Of a stretch of DNA of 64,000 nucleotides, positions 25,455-34,707 are shown piece by piece (the stretch's first letter is position 1; the number at the start of each line of letters is the position of its first letter). The DNA is from Pararhodobacter aggregans (GTDB lineage: Bacteria > Pseudomonadota > Alphaproteobacteria > Rhodobacterales > Rhodobacteraceae). The stretch spans positions 1 to 64,000 of the forward strand of contig NZ_QDDR01000004.1 in NCBI RefSeq assembly GCF_003075525.1, written 5' to 3'. The notes below the pieces were generated by a model. That model searched no databases and was not told where the DNA came from. It was given only the letters and a program-made list of their open reading frames with translations. The position numbers and the translations under genes are program-made.

Positions 25455-26438
25455 ATGAAGACACCGTTTCTTGCGGCGCTGACCCTTGCGGCGAGCCTGC
25501 TTGCCACCACGTCGATGGCGCAGACCGTCATCCGCATCGCCCATGCGCAGCCCGAAAGCTCGCCGCTGCATCAGGCGATGGAGCATTTCCGCCAGACGCT
25601 GGAAGAGCGGTCGGACGGCGGGTTCGAGGTCGAGATCTATGCCGGCGGCCAGCTGGGCAGCGTCACCGAGACGCTGGATCTGGTGCAATCGGGCAATATC
25701 CAGATGGCGACCGGCGCCTCGGTCAACCTGTCGCCCTCGATCCCCGAGCTGGGCGTGCTGGACCAGTTCCTGCTGTTTTCGGACGAAGAGCACGCCCGCG
25801 CCACGCTGGACGGCCCGGCCGGCGACAGCCTGAACGCAGCGATGGAGGCACGCGGCCTGGCCGGCATGGGCTTCCTCGAACTCGGCTTCCGCAGCTTCTC
25901 GGGCAACCGGGCGCTCGACAGCCTCGCGGCGTTCCAGGGTTTCCGCCTGCGTTCGGCCGACAACCCGGTGCAGATCGCGGCCTGGCGGGCCATCGGCGCG
26001 GTGCCGCTGCCGCTGGCCTGGGGCGAGATCTATTCCTCGCTGCAACAGGGTCTGATCGACGGTCAGGAAAGCGCGCTGTCCTCGATGGTGGTCGAACGCT
26101 TTTACGAGGTGCAGAGCAATGTCTCGCTGACCGGCCATATCTACTGGCCCGAGGTCTGGTTCGCGAACCTCGACTTCGTCAACAGCCTGTCCGAGGAAGA
26201 CCGCGCGCTGATGAGGGAAGTCGCGGCCGAGACGGTGACGCTGCAGCGCCAGCTGGTGGCCGAGGCCAATGCCGCGACGCTGGCCCAGCTGACCGAAGCC
26301 GGCCTCGAGGTCACCGAACTGCCGGCCGAGGATCGCCAGCAGATGGCCGCGACGATGAACGCCGCCATCGAAAGCCTGATCCGCGAGCGGGTCGGCGACG
26401 CCTTCTTCGACCAGTTCCGCGCCTCTCTCGCGCAGTAA
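25455..26438 (+). CDS. TRAP transporter substrate-binding protein (DctP family)
   Basis: A 327-residue periplasmic binding protein with a Sec signal peptide (to about residue 22, ending TSMAQ). The mature start TVIRIAHAQPESSPLHQAMEHF and the FRLRSADNPVQIAAWRAIGAVPLPLAWGEIYSSLQQGLIDGQE segment are typical DctP features; in most members an Arg in this region binds the ligand carboxylate or acid group. GGGAGGAG precedes the ATG. It is the first gene of a nine-gene operon; the solute is unknown but is presumably an organic acid or sulfonate. Confidence 0.88.
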   Translation: MKTPFLAALTLAASLLATTSMAQTVIRIAHAQPESSPLHQAMEHFRQTLEERSDGGFEVEIYAGGQLGSVTETLDLVQSGNIQMATGASVNLSPSIPELGVLDQFLLFSDEEHARATLDGPAGDSLNAAMEARGLAGMGFLELGFRSFSGNRALDSLAAFQGFRLRSADNPVQIAAWRAIGAVPLPLAWGEIYSSLQQGLIDGQESALSSMVVERFYEVQSNVSLTGHIYWPEVWFANLDFVNSLSEEDRALMREVAAETVTLQRQLVAEANAATLAQLTEAGLEVTELPAEDRQQMAATMNAAIESLIRERVGDAFFDQFRASLAQ

Positions 26439-26501
26439 CGGGCTTGCCGGTCGGCCAATCCGGCCGACCGGCGCACCAGGCATCGCGCAGGAGGAGCGCC
26501 C

Positions 26502-27041
26502 ATGCAACGCTGGCTGCGACTGGCCGAGAGGTATTTCGAGCCGATCATCATCGTGACCAGCCTCGGGGTGGTCATCGTCCTGCTCTTTGCCGATGTGGTC
26601 GCGCGTTTTGCCTTCCAGACCTCGGTTCCCTGGGCCGGAGAGGTCGCGCGCTTCGCCTTCGTCTACATGATCTATTTCGGCATCAGCTATGCCATCCGGG
26701 AAAAGCGGCACCTGCGCGTCACCATCCTGGTCGACGCGGTGCCGAGCGCGCTGCGCCGCTGGATCATGGCCTTCGCCGAGGCGGTCTTCCTGGCCTATTC
26801 CGTCGCCGTCTGCGTGCTGGGCGTTCAGATCACCGCCAATGCCATCGAGCGCGGGCAATCGCTGTCGGCCACGCAATGGCCGACCGGCTGGCTCTATGCC
26901 GCGATCATCTTCTCGGGCGCGCTGTCGGCGCTGCGGCTCAGCCATTCTCTGTGGATGATCCTGCGGCACGGCCAGGAACCCCTGCGGGAGAACACTGCGC
27001 TTGAGGATGAGGGGATTCAGCGCGAGGGAGCGGGCTCATGA
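26502..27041 (+). CDS. TRAP transporter small permease (DctQ)
   Basis: A 179-residue inner-membrane protein with four hydrophobic helices and the DctQ core VVARFAFQTSVPWAGEVARFAFVYMIYFG. AGGAGGAG lies just before the ATG. Its stop overlaps the DctM start (ATGA), so the two permease subunits are made together. Confidence 0.9.
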   Translation: MQRWLRLAERYFEPIIIVTSLGVVIVLLFADVVARFAFQTSVPWAGEVARFAFVYMIYFGISYAIREKRHLRVTILVDAVPSALRRWIMAFAEAVFLAYSVAVCVLGVQITANAIERGQSLSATQWPTGWLYAAIIFSGALSALRLSHSLWMILRHGQEPLRENTALEDEGIQREGAGS

Positions 27042-28330
27042 CCACCGCCATTCTGTTCGGCAGCTTCGCGGTCCTGCTGCTGGCGGGCGTGCCCATCGGC
27101 ATCGCCCTCGGCGCGGCCAGCCTGCTTGCCATCGCCTATATCCCCTTCCTCGGCTTCGATTTCTACGCCCTGGGGCTGGTCAGCGGGATCAATTCCTTCA
27201 CCCTGATCGCCGTGGTCCTCTTCACCCTCGCCGGCAGCGTCATGAGCCGCGGCGGCATCTCGCGCCGGCTGATCGCCGTGGCCGAGGCGTTTTTCGGCAA
27301 CGCGCCGGGGGGCTTGGGCACCGTTACCATCATGGCCTGCCTGTTCTTCGCGGCCATCTCGGGCACCGGCTCGGCCACGGTCGCGGCCATCGGTCTGGCG
27401 ATGATCCCTGCGCTGGCGCGGCGCGGCTATGACCGGGCCTATGCCGGGGCCATGGTTGCCTCGGCCGGGGCGCTGGGGGTGATGATCCCGCCCTCGGTGG
27501 TGATGATTATCTACGCGGTGACGGCGCAGGTCTCGGTCTCGGCCCTGTTCCTCGCGGGCATCATCCCGGGCATCGTCATCGCCATCGCGCTGATCCTCTA
27601 CAACATCTACCAGACCCGCAAAGGCGGCTGGGAGGCCAAGGGCGTCGCCGCCACCTGGCGCCAGCGCTGGCAGGCCGTCAACCAGGCCAAACTGGCGTTG
27701 CTCATGCCGCTCGTGGTGCTGGGCGGGATCTATGGCGGCATCGTCACGCCGACCGAATCCTCGGCCGTGGCCGTGGTCTATGCGCTGCTCGTCTCGACCT
27801 TGGTCTACAAGGAATTGTCCTGGCGCGAGCTTGGCACGATCATGCTGCAATCGGCCCTGCTGGTCAGCGCGGTTCTGGTCATCATCGGCGCCTCGGTCGC
27901 CTTCGGCCGGATCATCGCGCTGGAACGCATCCCGCTGGAGCTGTCGCGCTTCGTCCTTGGCATCACCGACAACTGGATCGTCGTGCTGCTGGCCATCCTG
28001 GTGCTGCTGCTCATCATCGGCACCTTCCTCGAAACGCTGGCGGCCATCGTCATCCTCACCCCGGTCCTGTTGCCGATGGTGACGCAGCTGGGCATCGACC
28101 CGATCCATTTCGGCGTCATCATGATCGTTGCGCTGGCCATCGGCTTCGTGACGCCACCGCTGGGCGCCAACCTGTTCATGGCCTCGCAGGTCGGCGGCAT
28201 CCCCTTCGACGATCTGGTCAAGCGGATCTTCAAATGGGTGCTGGTGATGACCGCGGCCCTGCTGGTGATCAGCTTCTGGCCGGATCTGTCGCTCATCCTT
28301 CCTCGCCTGTTTCTGGGCTACGGGTCATAA
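27038..28330 (+). CDS. TRAP transporter large permease (DctM)
   Basis: A 430-residue sodium-coupled permease with about twelve hydrophobic segments. Family motifs: AAISGTGSATVAAIGLAMIPAL, ASAGALGVMIPPSVVMIIYAV and the late GFVTPPLGANLFMASQVGG. It pairs with the DctQ and DctP proteins encoded upstream. The HisD-like gene begins 12 bp after its stop. Confidence 0.92.
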   Translation: MTTAILFGSFAVLLLAGVPIGIALGAASLLAIAYIPFLGFDFYALGLVSGINSFTLIAVVLFTLAGSVMSRGGISRRLIAVAEAFFGNAPGGLGTVTIMACLFFAAISGTGSATVAAIGLAMIPALARRGYDRAYAGAMVASAGALGVMIPPSVVMIIYAVTAQVSVSALFLAGIIPGIVIAIALILYNIYQTRKGGWEAKGVAATWRQRWQAVNQAKLALLMPLVVLGGIYGGIVTPTESSAVAVVYALLVSTLVYKELSWRELGTIMLQSALLVSAVLVIIGASVAFGRIIALERIPLELSRFVLGITDNWIVVLLAILVLLLIIGTFLETLAAIVILTPVLLPMVTQLGIDPIHFGVIMIVALAIGFVTPPLGANLFMASQVGGIPFDDLVKRIFKWVLVMTAALLVISFWPDLSLILPRLFLGYGS

Positions 28331-28342
28331 TCAGGAGTTCCC

Positions 28343-29653
28343 ATGACCATCACCTATCTGAAGACCGCCAAGCCCGCCGCCGAGCGTGCCGAGGATGATG
28401 CAAAGGTCCGCTCCACTGTCGAGGCGACACTGCGCGAGATCGAGACCGGCGGCGATGCGGCCATCGCCAGCCTGAGCCAGAAATTCGACGGGGTGAGCCG
28501 TCCCTCGTTCCGCCTGACGCCCTCGGAGATCGAGGCGGCGATGTCCCGGGTCAGCACCCGCGACATGGAGGATATCCGCTTCGCCCAGACCCAGATCCGC
28601 CGCTTCGCCGAGGCGCAGCGCGCCTCGATGACCGATATCGAGGTCGAGACGATGCCCGGCGTGGTCCTCGGCCACCGCAACATTCCGGTGCAGAGCGTCG
28701 GTTGCTATGTGCCCGGCGGCAAGTTCCCGATGGTCGCCTCGGCGCATATGTCGGTGCTGACCGCGACCGTCGCCGGCGTACCGCGGATCGTCGCCAGCGC
28801 TCCCCCGGTCAAGGGCGAACCCCATCCCGCCATCGTCGCCGCCATGCATCTGGGCGGCGCGCATGAGATCTACGTGCTGGGCGGCATTCAGGCGGTCGGC
28901 GCCATGGCCATCGGCACCGAGACCATCGAGCCGGTGCATATGCTGGTCGGTCCCGGCAACGCCTTCGTGGCCGAGGCCAAGCGCCAGCTCTATGGCCGCG
29001 TCGGCATCGACCTGTTTGCCGGGCCGACCGAGACCATGGTCATCGCCGACGACACCGTCGATGCCGAACTGGTGGCGACCGACCTGCTGGGGCAGGCCGA
29101 ACACGGCTACAACTCGCCCGCTTGCCTGATTACCAACTCCCGTGCGCTGGCCGAAGCCACGCTGGCCGAGATTGACCGCCTTCTGGCCATCCTGCCGACG
29201 GCCGAGACCGCCTCGGTCAGCTGGCGCGATTATGGCGAGGTCATCCTCTGTGACAGCCATGACGAGATGCTCGCGGTGGCCAATGACATGGCCTATGAGC
29301 ATGTGCAGGTGATGACCGACCGCGACGATTGGTATCTGGCGCAGATGCACAGCTACGGCGCGCTGTTCCTCGGTCCGCGCACGAATGTGGCGAATGGCGA
29401 CAAGGTCATAGGCACCAACCACACCCTGCCGACGAAGAAGGCGGGCCGCTATACCGGCGGGCTCTGGGTCGGCAAGTTCCTGAAAACGCACTCCTACCAG
29501 CGCGTCACCAGCGACGAGGCGGCGGCGACCATCGGCGCCTATGGCTCGCGGCTGTGCATGCTGGAAGGCTTCGTCGGCCATGCCGAGCAATGCAACATCC
29601 GCGTGCGCCGCTACGGCGGGCGCAATGTCGGCTACGGCATGGCCGCGGAATGA
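28343..29653 (+). CDS. HisD-like zinc NAD-dependent alcohol dehydrogenase (catabolic, HpsN-related)
   Basis: A 436-residue homologue of histidinol dehydrogenase. All four zinc ligands align by motif: Gln251 and His254 in [10 protein letters not shown], Asp353 in [10 protein letters not shown] and His413 in EGFVGHAEQ. Its place among TRAP genes, an SDR and a LacI regulator marks it as a catabolic paralogue, not the histidine-biosynthesis enzyme. The [26 protein letters not shown] stretch is like that of sulfopropanediol 3-dehydrogenase (HpsN), which oxidises a primary alcohol to the acid with two NAD. Substrate here is unproven: DHPS or another polyol/hydroxy-acid. AGGAG precedes the start. 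Confidence 0.82.
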   Translation: MTITYLKTAKPAAERAEDDAKVRSTVEATLREIETGGDAAIASLSQKFDGVSRPSFRLTPSEIEAAMSRVSTRDMEDIRFAQTQIRRFAEAQRASMTDIEVETMPGVVLGHRNIPVQSVGCYVPGGKFPMVASAHMSVLTATVAGVPRIVASAPPVKGEPHPAIVAAMHLGGAHEIYVLGGIQAVGAMAIGTETIEPVHMLVGPGNAFVAEAKRQLYGRVGIDLFAGPTETMVIADDTVDAELVATDLLGQAEHGYNSPACLITNSRALAEATLAEIDRLLAILPTAETASVSWRDYGEVILCDSHDEMLAVANDMAYEHVQVMTDRDDWYLAQMHSYGALFLGPRTNVANGDKVIGTNHTLPTKKAGRYTGGLWVGKFLKTHSYQRVTSDEAAATIGAYGSRLCMLEGFVGHAEQCNIRVRRYGGRNVGYGMAAE

Positions 29654-30414
29654 GCCTGCCCCGCACCCCGTCGTTCCGGCTCGAGGGCAGGCGCGCCCTG
29701 GTGACCGGCGCCTCCTCCGGCATCGGTCTGGCCTGCGCGAGCGCGCTGGCCGATGCCGGGGCCGAGGTCATGATGGTGGCGCGCGGCGCCGACCGGCTGG
29801 AGGAGGCCGCGGCCGAGCTGCGGTCCGGTGGTGCCAAAGTCGGTAGCCGCGCGCTCGACATCGCCGATATACCGGCGCTGCGGGCCTTCGTTGCCGCAGA
29901 CGGGCCCTTCGACATCCTCGTCAACGCGGCGGGGATGGCGCGGCACGGCGCGGCGCTGGACACGACCGAGGCGGATTTCGACGCCGTCGCGGCGGTCAAC
30001 ATCAAGGCCGCCTATTTCACCGCGCAGGCGGTGGCGCAGGGGCTGATCGCGGCGGGCAAGCCCGGCAGCCTGATCCAGATCTCCAGCCAGATGGGCCATG
30101 TCGGCGGCGTGGATCGCGCGGTCTATTGCGCGACCAAGCACGCGGTCGAGGGGATGACCAAGGCCATGGCGATGGAATGGGGGCCGCAGGGTATCCGGGT
30201 CAACACGATCTGCCCGACCTTCATCCTGACGCCCCTCACGCAATCGACCTTCGACGATCCCGCCCGCCGCGCCTGGATCGAGGAGAAGATCAAGCTCGGC
30301 CGCGTCGGCCGGGTCGAGGACGTGATGGGCGCGGTGCTGTATCTTGCCTCGGACGCGGGTGCGATGGTCACCGGGACGGCGCTGAAGGTCGACGGGGGAT
30401 GGACGGCAGGATGA
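29650..30414 (+). CDS. short-chain dehydrogenase/reductase
   Basis: A 254-residue classical SDR. The cofactor motif is TGASSGIG (about residues 20-27), NAAG follows near residue 97, and the catalytic Ser-Tyr-Lys is present as [10 protein letters not shown]...VYCATKHA. The C-terminal KVDGGWTAG is the usual SDR ending. It is closest in look to the gluconate 5-dehydrogenase/polyol group and probably oxidises a secondary alcohol of the operon's substrate. It is coupled by ATGA overlaps to the HisD-like gene and the LacI gene. Confidence 0.88.
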   Translation: MSLPRTPSFRLEGRRALVTGASSGIGLACASALADAGAEVMMVARGADRLEEAAAELRSGGAKVGSRALDIADIPALRAFVAADGPFDILVNAAGMARHGAALDTTEADFDAVAAVNIKAAYFTAQAVAQGLIAAGKPGSLIQISSQMGHVGGVDRAVYCATKHAVEGMTKAMAMEWGPQGIRVNTICPTFILTPLTQSTFDDPARRAWIEEKIKLGRVGRVEDVMGAVLYLASDAGAMVTGTALKVDGGWTAG

Positions 30415-31445
30415 GCACCAAGGGTCGCATCACCGCACAGGATGTCGCGCGTCTGGCCGGGGTCAGCCAATCGGCGGTCAGCCGGGTTTTCACGCCGGGC
30501 GCCTCGGTCTCGCCCGCGACGGTCGACAGGGTGCGCGCGGCGGCCGACACGCTGGGCTACCGGCCCGATGCGCTGGCCCGCGCCATGATTACCGGCCGCA
30601 GCCGGATCATCGGGCTGGTGGTCGCCTATCTGGAGAACCAGTTCTATCCGCTGGCCATCGAGAAGCTGTCCCGCGCCCTGCAGGCGCGCGGCTATCACGT
30701 GCTGATCTTCATGGCCGAGAACGCCACGGACAATGTGTCCGAGGTGGTGCGCGAACTGATTGACTACCGTGTTGACGGGATCATCACCGCCTCGGTCTCG
30801 CTGTCGAACGAGCTGACCGGACGGCTGGCGGGGCAGGGCATCCCGGTGGTGAATTTCAACCGCGGACAGGAGGATCCCCGCCTGACCGATGTCACCTCGG
30901 ACAATGTGGCGGGCGGGCGCCGGGCGACCGACTACCTGATCGCCGCAGGACACCGGCGCATCGCCCATATCATGGGCTGGCAGGGCTCCTCGACCGGGCG
31001 CGACCGGGCCGAGGGCTTCCGGCAGGCGATGGCGGCGGCGGGGCTGGAACCCGTGGCGATGATCGACGGGATGTACGACCGCGAGGCGACGATCCGGGCC
31101 ACGCGCGACCTTTTCACCCGCCCGGACCGCCCCGATGCGCTGTTCGTCGGCAACGACCATATGGCTTTCGCGGCGATGGACGAACTGCGCTTCGGGCTGG
31201 GCCTCGGCGTTCCGGGCGATGTCTCGGTCATCGGCTATGACGATGTGCCGATGGCCGCCTGGCCCGCCTATGACCTGACCACCATCCGCCAGCCGGTCAA
31301 CCGCATGGTCCGCGCCACGGTCGAGGCGATCCTCGGCATGATCGAGGGCGATGTCGCCCCCCAGAAAACCCACATCGACGGCCCGCTGGTCGAGCGGGGC
31401 TCCGCCCGCCGCCCGGATACCAACCTGAAGGAAGCATCAAGATGA
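30411..31445 (+). CDS. LacI-family transcriptional regulator
   Basis: A 344-residue repressor. The LacI helix-turn-helix is ITAQDVARLAGVSQSAVSRVF (about residues 7-27) with the hinge helix PDALARAMITGRS, followed by a periplasmic-binding-protein-like effector domain ending in IGYDDVPMAAWPAYDLTTIRQP. It is embedded in the operon it probably controls, overlapping both neighbours by ATGA junctions. The CG-centred tandem operators at 25375-25404 match its family. Confidence 0.9.
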   Translation: MSTKGRITAQDVARLAGVSQSAVSRVFTPGASVSPATVDRVRAAADTLGYRPDALARAMITGRSRIIGLVVAYLENQFYPLAIEKLSRALQARGYHVLIFMAENATDNVSEVVRELIDYRVDGIITASVSLSNELTGRLAGQGIPVVNFNRGQEDPRLTDVTSDNVAGGRRATDYLIAAGHRRIAHIMGWQGSSTGRDRAEGFRQAMAAAGLEPVAMIDGMYDREATIRATRDLFTRPDRPDALFVGNDHMAFAAMDELRFGLGLGVPGDVSVIGYDDVPMAAWPAYDLTTIRQPVNRMVRATVEAILGMIEGDVAPQKTHIDGPLVERGSARRPDTNLKEASR

Positions 31446-32410
31446 CGCCTGCCCAGATGGACGCCCGCATCGTCCGCTACGGGGATCTCAAACCCTGCAA
31501 GACCGCCTTCATTGACGCCCATACCCCGGGCAGCGATCAGAAGGAGAATTTCACCATCATCGGCGGCGGCGTGTCCGAAAGCGCCGACCAGCATGTCCAT
31601 ATCACCGAGACGCCGGGCTTCAACATCGGCGCCGCCGGGCAGCCGCCGAAATGCCGCAACAGCCTGCACAGCCATCGCACCGCCGAGGTGTTCTTCGTGC
31701 TCAAGGGCCGCTGGCGCTTTTTCTGGGGCCGCTGGGGCAAGGCGGGCGAGGTGGTGCTGGAAGAGGGCGACATCATCAACATCCCGACCGGCATCTTCCG
31801 CGGCTTCGAGAATATCGGCACCGATTACGGGATGATCATGGCGGTTCTGGGCGGGGACGACGCCGGTGGCGGCGTGATCTGGGCGCCGCAGGTGATCGAG
31901 GATGCGCGCAACCACGGGCTGGTACTGGGCGAGAACGGCAAGCTCTATGACAGCAAGAAGGGTCAGGCCCTGCCTGCGGGCGTCTCGCCCATGCCGCTGC
32001 TGAGCGAGGAGCAGTTGAAGGACTTCCCCGAGCTTACCACGGCGCAGGTGCTGCCCGATTATGTCGCCCGCTACTGGGACATGGTGGCGCTGTCCGATCG
32101 CCAGCCCTGCAAGGTGCTGGGCGCCGAGGGGCTGTTGCGCGACCGGCCGGGGTTCGAGATCGACTTCCTGACGCGCGGCTCGATCCCCGGGACCGCCTAT
32201 GCGACCGACCGGCACGAGGTGCTGATGCCGGTGCGCGGGTATTGGCGGATGGATTGGGACGGCGGCAGCACCGTGCTGAACCCGGGCGACACCGCGGCGA
32301 TCCCTCCGGGCCTGTCGCACAGCCTGACGCCCGCGATGACCGGCGAGGCGGCACTCTACCGGATCCGCAACACCGACGATCCGGCGGGGCTCACCGGGCG
32401 CCTGTCGTGA
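31442..32410 (+). CDS. bicupin protein
   Basis: A 322-residue protein with two cupin barrels. The first (about 75-135) has HSHRTAEVFFVLKG and a later GDIINIPTGIFRGFEN; the second (about 235-300) has a degenerate metal motif around TDRHEVLMPVRG and NPGDTAAIPPGLSHSL. Only the first barrel keeps a full histidine set, so metal binding there is likely. Bicupins include dioxygenases, isomerases and decarboxylases of hydroxy acids, and none can be assigned here. It is coupled to the LacI gene by an ATGA overlap, so it belongs to the same pathway. Confidence 0.72.
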   Translation: MTPAQMDARIVRYGDLKPCKTAFIDAHTPGSDQKENFTIIGGGVSESADQHVHITETPGFNIGAAGQPPKCRNSLHSHRTAEVFFVLKGRWRFFWGRWGKAGEVVLEEGDIINIPTGIFRGFENIGTDYGMIMAVLGGDDAGGGVIWAPQVIEDARNHGLVLGENGKLYDSKKGQALPAGVSPMPLLSEEQLKDFPELTTAQVLPDYVARYWDMVALSDRQPCKVLGAEGLLRDRPGFEIDFLTRGSIPGTAYATDRHEVLMPVRGYWRMDWDGGSTVLNPGDTAAIPPGLSHSLTPAMTGEAALYRIRNTDDPAGLTGRLS

Positions 32411-32438
32411 CCCGCCGGCCGGTCGGGGGGTGGCGGGC

Positions 32439-33125
32439 ATGACGCCGCTGGTCCTGGTGCCGGGCATGATGTGCGACGCGCGGATGTGGGGGGCGATCCC
32501 GTCGGCCCTTGCCCCGCGCGCCGTCCACCACGCGCTGCCCACGGGGGCCGGGACCATCCCCGCTATCGCCGCCGCCCTGCTGCGCGACCTGCCCGAGCGG
32601 TTCGCGCTGGCCGGGCTGTCGATGGGCGGCATCGTGGCGATGGAGATGTTGGCGCAGGCACCGGGCCGGATCGAGCGGCTGGCGCTGCTGGACACCAACC
32701 CCCTGGCCGAGGTTCCCGAGGTCCGTGCCCGCCGTCTCCCGCAGGTGAACCGGGTCCTCGTCGGAGGGCTGGATGCGGTGATGCAGGACGAGATGATGCC
32801 GCATTACCTGGCCGATCCCTCGGACCGTGAGACGCTGGCCCTTTGCCTCGACATGGCGCGCGGCCTGGGGGCGGAGGTCTTCCGCCGCCAGTCGCTGGCC
32901 CTGCGCGACCGCGCCGACCGGACCGGGGCGTTGCGCGCCTACCAGGGCCCCGCGCTGGTGTTGACGGGCGAGAGCGACCGGCTCTGCCCGCGCGACCGCC
33001 ACGACCTGATGCATCGGCTGATGCCGCACTCCCGGCTGGTGATCGTGCCGGGCGCCGGGCATCTGCCGCCGCTGGAACAACCCGCCGCCACGCTTGCGGC
33101 ACTCAAGGAATGGCTCGAGACATGA
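32439..33125 (+). CDS. alpha/beta-hydrolase fold protein
   Basis: A 228-residue hydrolase. Nucleophile elbow AGLSMGGIVAM (Ser near residue 66), an acid in LVLTGESDRLCP, and the catalytic His in VPGAGHLPPLEQP complete the triad; the oxyanion segment is LVLVPGMMCDARMW. The ATG was chosen; a GTG three codons upstream is possible. Within this operon it would fit hydrolysis of a lactone, ester or beta-keto product, but no specific substrate is evident. It is coupled to the RraA-like gene by ATGA. Confidence 0.83.
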   Translation: MTPLVLVPGMMCDARMWGAIPSALAPRAVHHALPTGAGTIPAIAAALLRDLPERFALAGLSMGGIVAMEMLAQAPGRIERLALLDTNPLAEVPEVRARRLPQVNRVLVGGLDAVMQDEMMPHYLADPSDRETLALCLDMARGLGAEVFRRQSLALRDRADRTGALRAYQGPALVLTGESDRLCPRDRHDLMHRLMPHSRLVIVPGAGHLPPLEQPAATLAALKEWLET

Positions 33126-33814
33126 CACCGACACTTCTGGATCTGCTGCGGCGGGTCGATACCCCCACCGTCTGCAACGCCATCGAGGTGGTGCAGGGCA
33201 AGCGTGGTTTCGGGGGCTTCACCCGCGGCACCATGCTTTGTTCCGAGCCCGGGCACAGCGTCGTCGGCTATGCCGTCACCGCGCAGATCGCCGCCCTCGC
33301 CCCGCCGAGCGAACCGGCCGAGGTGATCCGCGCCCGGCGCATGGCCTATTACAAGGCGATGCACGATGCGCCCAAGCCTTCGGTCGCGGTGATCGAGGAT
33401 CTGGATTACCCGGCCTGCATCGGCGCCTATTGGGGCGAGGTCAATACCACGATCCACAAGGGCTTCGGCATGGCGGGGGCGCTGACCAATGGGGTGATGC
33501 GCGATCTGGGCGACCTGCCCGCGGGCTTTCCGGTCATCGCCGGCAGCATCGGCCCCAGCCACGGTTTCGTGCATGTCCGCAGTCTGGGCGAGCCGGTCAC
33601 CGTCTTCGGCCTGCGGGTGGCGCAGGGGGATCTGGTCCATGCCGACCGCCACGGCGCGGTGGTCATTCCGACCGCGGTGATCCCCGGGCTGGAGGCGGGG
33701 ATCGGGACGCTGCTGGCCTCAGAGAAGCTGATCCTCGACCCGGCGCGCAGGGCCGGTTTCGACTTCGCCGCCTTCGAGAAAGCCTGGACCGCCTTCGAGA
33801 ACGCGCGCACCTGA
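33122..33814 (+). CDS. RraA-like / 4-hydroxy-4-methyl-2-oxoglutarate aldolase family protein
   Basis: A 230-residue member of the RraA/HMG-aldolase family. The conserved GMAGALTNGVMRDLGDL segment carries the metal/substrate Arg-Asp pair, and VHADRHGAVVIP is the family's C-terminal signature. Enzymes of this family cleave or decarboxylate branched 2-oxo acids, releasing pyruvate or CO2; others are RNase E regulators, but those are about 160 residues and not in catabolic operons. As the last gene it is a good candidate for the carbon-carbon cleavage step (inference). Confidence 0.8.
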   Translation: MTPTLLDLLRRVDTPTVCNAIEVVQGKRGFGGFTRGTMLCSEPGHSVVGYAVTAQIAALAPPSEPAEVIRARRMAYYKAMHDAPKPSVAVIEDLDYPACIGAYWGEVNTTIHKGFGMAGALTNGVMRDLGDLPAGFPVIAGSIGPSHGFVHVRSLGEPVTVFGLRVAQGDLVHADRHGAVVIPTAVIPGLEAGIGTLLASEKLILDPARRAGFDFAAFEKAWTAFENART

Positions 33815-34707
33815 CGCCTCCACGCGGGGAAGCGGGAGAGCCGGAAGGCTGGGTCGCTCAGGGCGCGCCTTGCCCCCTGGCGGGGGACGCCGGAGGGGGG
33901 ATGGCGAAGGCCGCATGCCCGCCGGACCCGCTGCGTGGACCCCGCATACCCCGGGGGGCGTTTCGTGAAGGGGCGAGGGCCCGGGCCGGACAAGCCTCAA
34001 CCGGACCGGCATTGCGGCAGGATGGCGGGGCTGCATCGCAGGCGGCCCGGCCCGACGCGGGGCGTCGCCGGACGACGGACACCGACCGCCTCGCCCGGGC
34101 CCGCCTTCTGTCGCCGGTCCATCTGGAGGGGCCGATCCGGCTTGCCTCGTTCGATCTGCCGACGGCGGAGCCGCGCGTCACCCCCAGCGCCCTCCGCCCG
34201 CAGACCGGGCGGATCAAGGAGATCCCCGGCCACCGGCTTTTCGCCACTGTGGCCAATCGCCTGCAGCCGAGGCGATGCGCTGCCGCTCCTGATCCTCGGG
34301 CGGGGCAGGCTGGCCGCGCAGGCCTTGCACCGTGGCAAAGATCCCCGCCAGCAGCCTGACCCAAGCCCCGACTTGCGGGAAGATCCGGCCGAGCACCCGC
34401 ATGCCGCTCACCGATCAGAGCGCAGCGGCAGGGATCCTTTACCGCGGGATCGGCATCACAGGCCGTTGCGGGCGGCTCGCGGCAGGGCCGCCGTGCCGCC
34501 GCCAGGCGCTGGCAGGATGCCGACGACATGCCCCGCCCCCGCAAAGAGCGGACAGATCAGGGCCAAGATCGTGAAAAGACCCGGAACCGCGTCGCGCATT
34601 GCTCCGCCCTGCAGGCCGGGGCCACGCCGGGCGCGGGCGCGGGCTGGCGAGGAGGTCATCCGTCTTGATTGCGGATCGGCAAGGCCGATGTCTGGCGGGG
34701 CGGCAGG
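33815..34707. other. 893-bp gap without a confident gene
   Basis: Several overlapping frames are open only because of the high GC content. A short minus-strand frame near 34456-34600 begins with a hydrophobic helix (PGLFTILALICPLFAGAGHVVG) that looks like the start of a membrane protein but is lost after about 45 codons, so a decayed gene is possible. A CCCCC-TGGC-GGGGG hairpin (33873-33886), without T-tract, follows the RraA-like gene. Nothing else is recognisable. Confidence 0.45.

Noticed and set aside
28343-29653. Histidinol dehydrogenase of histidine biosynthesis
   Set aside because: No other his genes are nearby; it is embedded in a TRAP/SDR/LacI catabolic operon and resembles the HpsN-type paralogues.
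33873-33886. CCCCC-TGGC-GGGGG hairpin as intrinsic terminator after the RraA-like gene
   Set aside because: The stem is short and no T-tract follows on either strand, so it is mentioned only in the gap description.
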